DNA of 9,806 nucleotides from NCBI GenBank assembly GCA_001017865.1, contig LATQ01000001.1, positions 978,070 to 987,875 on the forward strand, given 5' to 3'. Positions within the stretch are counted from its first letter, which is position 1. Each line of letters begins with the position of its first letter. This DNA is from Rhodococcus sp. IITR03. GTDB taxonomy: Bacteria > Actinomycetota > Actinomycetes > Mycobacteriales > Mycobacteriaceae. Shown piece by piece: positions 7,551-9,806 of this stretch. Under the pieces are notes generated by a model, which made no database searches, had not been told where the DNA came from, and worked only from the letters and a program-made list of their open reading frames with translations. The translations under genes and the position numbers were made by a program.

Positions 7551-9019
7551 ATGCACGTGAACGAGCAGACGCTCCCCGAGCTGGGCGTGCCCGTCCCGAG
7601 CTACCGGCGCGACGACGTCTCCGTCGGCATCGTGCACTTCGGTGTGGGCGGATTCCACCGCGCGCACCAGGCGATGTACGTCGACCGGCTCCTCGAACAG
7701 GGGAAGGCGAAGGAATGGGGTATCTGCGGCGTCGGGGTGCTCCCCGGTGATCGCCGCATGCAGGAGGCACTCGCCGCGCAGGACCACCTGTACACGCTGG
7801 TGCTCACCCATCCCGACGGCACGTGGGAGCCGCGGGTGATCGGCTCGATCGTCGACTATCGTTACGCCCCCGACGATCCCGAGGCGGTCATCGAGCTCCT
7901 CGCGGCCCCGGCCACCCGGATCATCTCGCTGACCGTCACCGAGGGCGGTTACAACATCCGTCACGACACCGGCGAGTTCGACGTCGACGATCCGGCCGTG
8001 CAACACGATCTGCGGTCCGGTGAACCCCCGGCCACCGTCTTCGGTCTCGTCACCGAGGCTCTCGCCCGGCGTCGGGAGCGGGGACTGCGCGCCCCGACGG
8101 TGATGTCGTGCGACAACATCGAGGCAACGGAAGCGTCGCGCGCCGCGTCTTCACCGAATACGCGCGCCTTCTGAATCCGGATCTCGCGGAGTGGATCTCC
8201 GAGCACGTCCGCTTCCCGAACTCGATGGTCGACCGGATCACCCCGGTGACCACCGACGAGGTGGTCTCGGCGTTGTCCGAACGCTTCGACGTGCAGGACC
8301 GCTGGCCGGTCGCCGCCGAGCCCTTCACCTCCTGGGTCCTCGAGGAGGCCTTCGCCGACGGCGCCCGCCCTTCGAGGATGCGGGAGTGCAGATCGTCGAC
8401 GACGTCGCTCCCTACGAGCTGATGAAGTTGCGTCTGCTCAACGCGGGTCACCAGGGGCTCTGCTATTTCGCGTATCTCATGGGATACCGACTCGTCCACG
8501 AGGCCGCGCAAGATCCGCTCCTCGCCGGATTCGTCCGTGCCTACATGGACACCGAAGCGACACCGACCCTGAAACCGGTGCCGGGCATCGATCTCGACGA
8601 GTACAAGACCACCCTCATCGAGAGTCGCGAACCCCGAGATCCGGGACACGATCGCACGCTTGTGCGCCGAGTCGTCCGATCGCATCCCGAAGTGGCTGGT
8701 GCCGGTGATCCGGGAGAACCTGGCCACCGGTGGTCACGTGCAGTTGTCCGCGGCGATCGTCGCCTCGTGGGCGCGCTACGTCGAAGGCGTCGACGAGCAG
8801 GGGGAACCGATCGAGGTGGTCGACCGACTCGCCGACACGCTCGTCCCGATCGCGCGACGACAACTCACGCATCCCACCGCCTTCATCGAGAACACCGAGG
8901 TCTTCGGTGATCTCGCGCAGAACCACCGCTTCGTCGACGCCTACACCTGGGCGCTCAACGCCCTGCACAACGACGGCGCCCGCGCCACCCTGAAGGAACT
9001 TCCGGGAGAGCCGGAATGA
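7551..9019 (+). CDS. Mannitol 2-dehydrogenase (long-chain polyol dehydrogenase)
   Basis: This enzyme oxidises D-mannitol (often also D-arabitol or sorbitol) to the ketose with NAD, without a metal. The Rossmann entry GVGGFHRAH is at residues 31-39. TVTEGGYN and VMSCDNI-x-GNG are family blocks. The catalytic signature KLRLLNAGH places Lys293, Asn298 and His301, almost the same numbers as in the Pseudomonas fluorescens enzyme (Lys295, Asn300, His303 from memory). Three breaks interrupt it: near 8123-8124 (G lost from GGG), 8368-8370 (C lost) and 8624-8626 (two bases lost, restoring ERFANPEIRDTIARL). Repaired length is 490 aa, the family norm. It begins 6 bases after the dehydrogenase stop, with AAAGGA about ten bases upstream, and its stop overlaps the kinase start. 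Confidence 0.93.
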
Positions 9020-9806
9020 ACGGCCACGCGCTCGTCGTCGGAGAAGCCTCGTCGACATCGTCTACCGCGGCGGTGCCGAACCCGTCGAGCATGTGGGCGG
9101 GAGCCCGCTCAACGTCGCGCTGGGTCTGGGGCGGCTCGACCGGCCCGTGCAGTTCACGACACGCGTCGGCACCGACGCTCGCGGACGGCGGATCGTCGAC
9201 CATCTCGCCGCCTCCGGCGTGTCGTTGACACCGGGCAGCGCGGCAGCCGAGCGCACAGCGACCGCGCAGGCGGAGATCGACGAGAAGGGTTCCGCGAAGT
9301 ACGAATTCGATATCGTCTGGGATCCGGTCGAGCCACCACCGTCGGTGGACGCCGTGCTCGTGCACACCGGATCCATCGCGACGGTGCTCGAACCCGGCTG
9401 TGATCTCGTCGCCGAACTCGTCGCGCAGCAGGCGGGAACGTCCACGGTGAGCTTCGACCCGAACGTCCGCCCTGCGCTGATCGACGACCCCGCACGCGGG
9501 CGGGAACGGATCGAACGCCTCGTCTCGCTCGCCGATGTGGTCAAGGCCAGCGACGAGGACCTGACGTGGTTCGCGCCCGACCGCGATCCCCTCGACACCG
9601 CACGGGACTGGCTCTCGCGAGGGCCGGCGATCGTCGCGGTGACCCGCGGAGAACACGGTGCGGTGGCGCTGTGTGCGGCCGGAACCGTCGAGGTGCCCGC
9701 CGTGCGGGTCGAGGTGGTCGACACGGTCGGCGCCGGCGACGCCTTCACCGCCGGTCTGCTCGACGGGAGTTGTGGACCTGCGGGCTCCTCGGCGCGACCA
9801 TCGGGG
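9016..9806 (+). CDS. PfkB-family sugar kinase, probably fructokinase, cut by the window edge
   Basis: This kinase would phosphorylate the fructose made by the two dehydrogenases. ATG 9016 overlaps the mannitol dehydrogenase stop (ATGA) and follows a GGGAGAG ribosome site. Family blocks in order: GEALVDIV, GGSPLNVALGLGRLDRPVQF with RVGTDARG (the first PfkB region), SFDPNVRP, KASDEDL, VTRGEHGAVAL, and the second PfkB signature DTVGAGDAF whose Asp is the catalytic base. A C lost near 9047-9048 breaks the frame after GEA, so the bulk of the protein reads from 9051. A G lost near 9765-9767 breaks it again, and repair gives LLDGELWTCGLLGATIG at the edge. About 264 residues are present of the usual 300 or so. 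Fructose is the likely substrate from context; another ketose cannot be excluded. Confidence 0.88.

Overview
The window is high-GC DNA with GTG starts, leaderless-type promoters and lipobox-bearing lipoproteins. It reads as an actinobacterium, most likely a mycolic-acid genus such as Rhodococcus (genus is inference). Essentially all of it is one divergent locus for uptake and oxidation of hexitols (mannitol/sorbitol-type sugar alcohols), with a partial unrelated lipoprotein gene at the left edge. There is no gene-free stretch over 300 bases. I found no RNA gene, CRISPR array, insertion sequence or attachment site.

Left arm, minus strand, read from about 6395 down to 416: a SorC-family sugar-responsive regulator, an ABC substrate-binding lipoprotein, two permeases, a MalK-type ATPase and a maltose-O-acetyltransferase-like enzyme. 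Gaps are very short (two ATGA overlaps, an 11-base gap and a 33-base gap), so this looks like one operon. A separate lipoprotein gene begins at 363 on the same strand and runs off the left edge. Right arm, plus strand, from 6486: a zinc-dependent sorbitol/polyol dehydrogenase, a mannitol 2-dehydrogenase and a PfkB-family sugar kinase cut by the right edge. The two arms share a 90-base control region holding two copies of a TGCTCA-type operator spaced 20 bp apart and two overlapping divergent promoters.

Inferred pathway: hexitol binds the lipoprotein, enters through the ABC transporter, is oxidised to fructose by either dehydrogenase, and the kinase makes fructose 6-phosphate. The regulator probably senses a polyol or sugar derivative and controls both arms.

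The most striking property is that every gene except the acetyltransferase is broken by small frameshifts, about 20 in 9.8 kb. Nearly all are loss of one base in a short G or C run, and protein similarity continues perfectly across each break. With the lost bases restored, each complete gene returns to a normal family length. I read these as consensus errors in the sequence rather than gene decay, and annotate the genes as whole. Coordinates are of the gene span in this raw sequence. I see no convincing new biological system; the control region and the operon make-up are the parts worth a second look.
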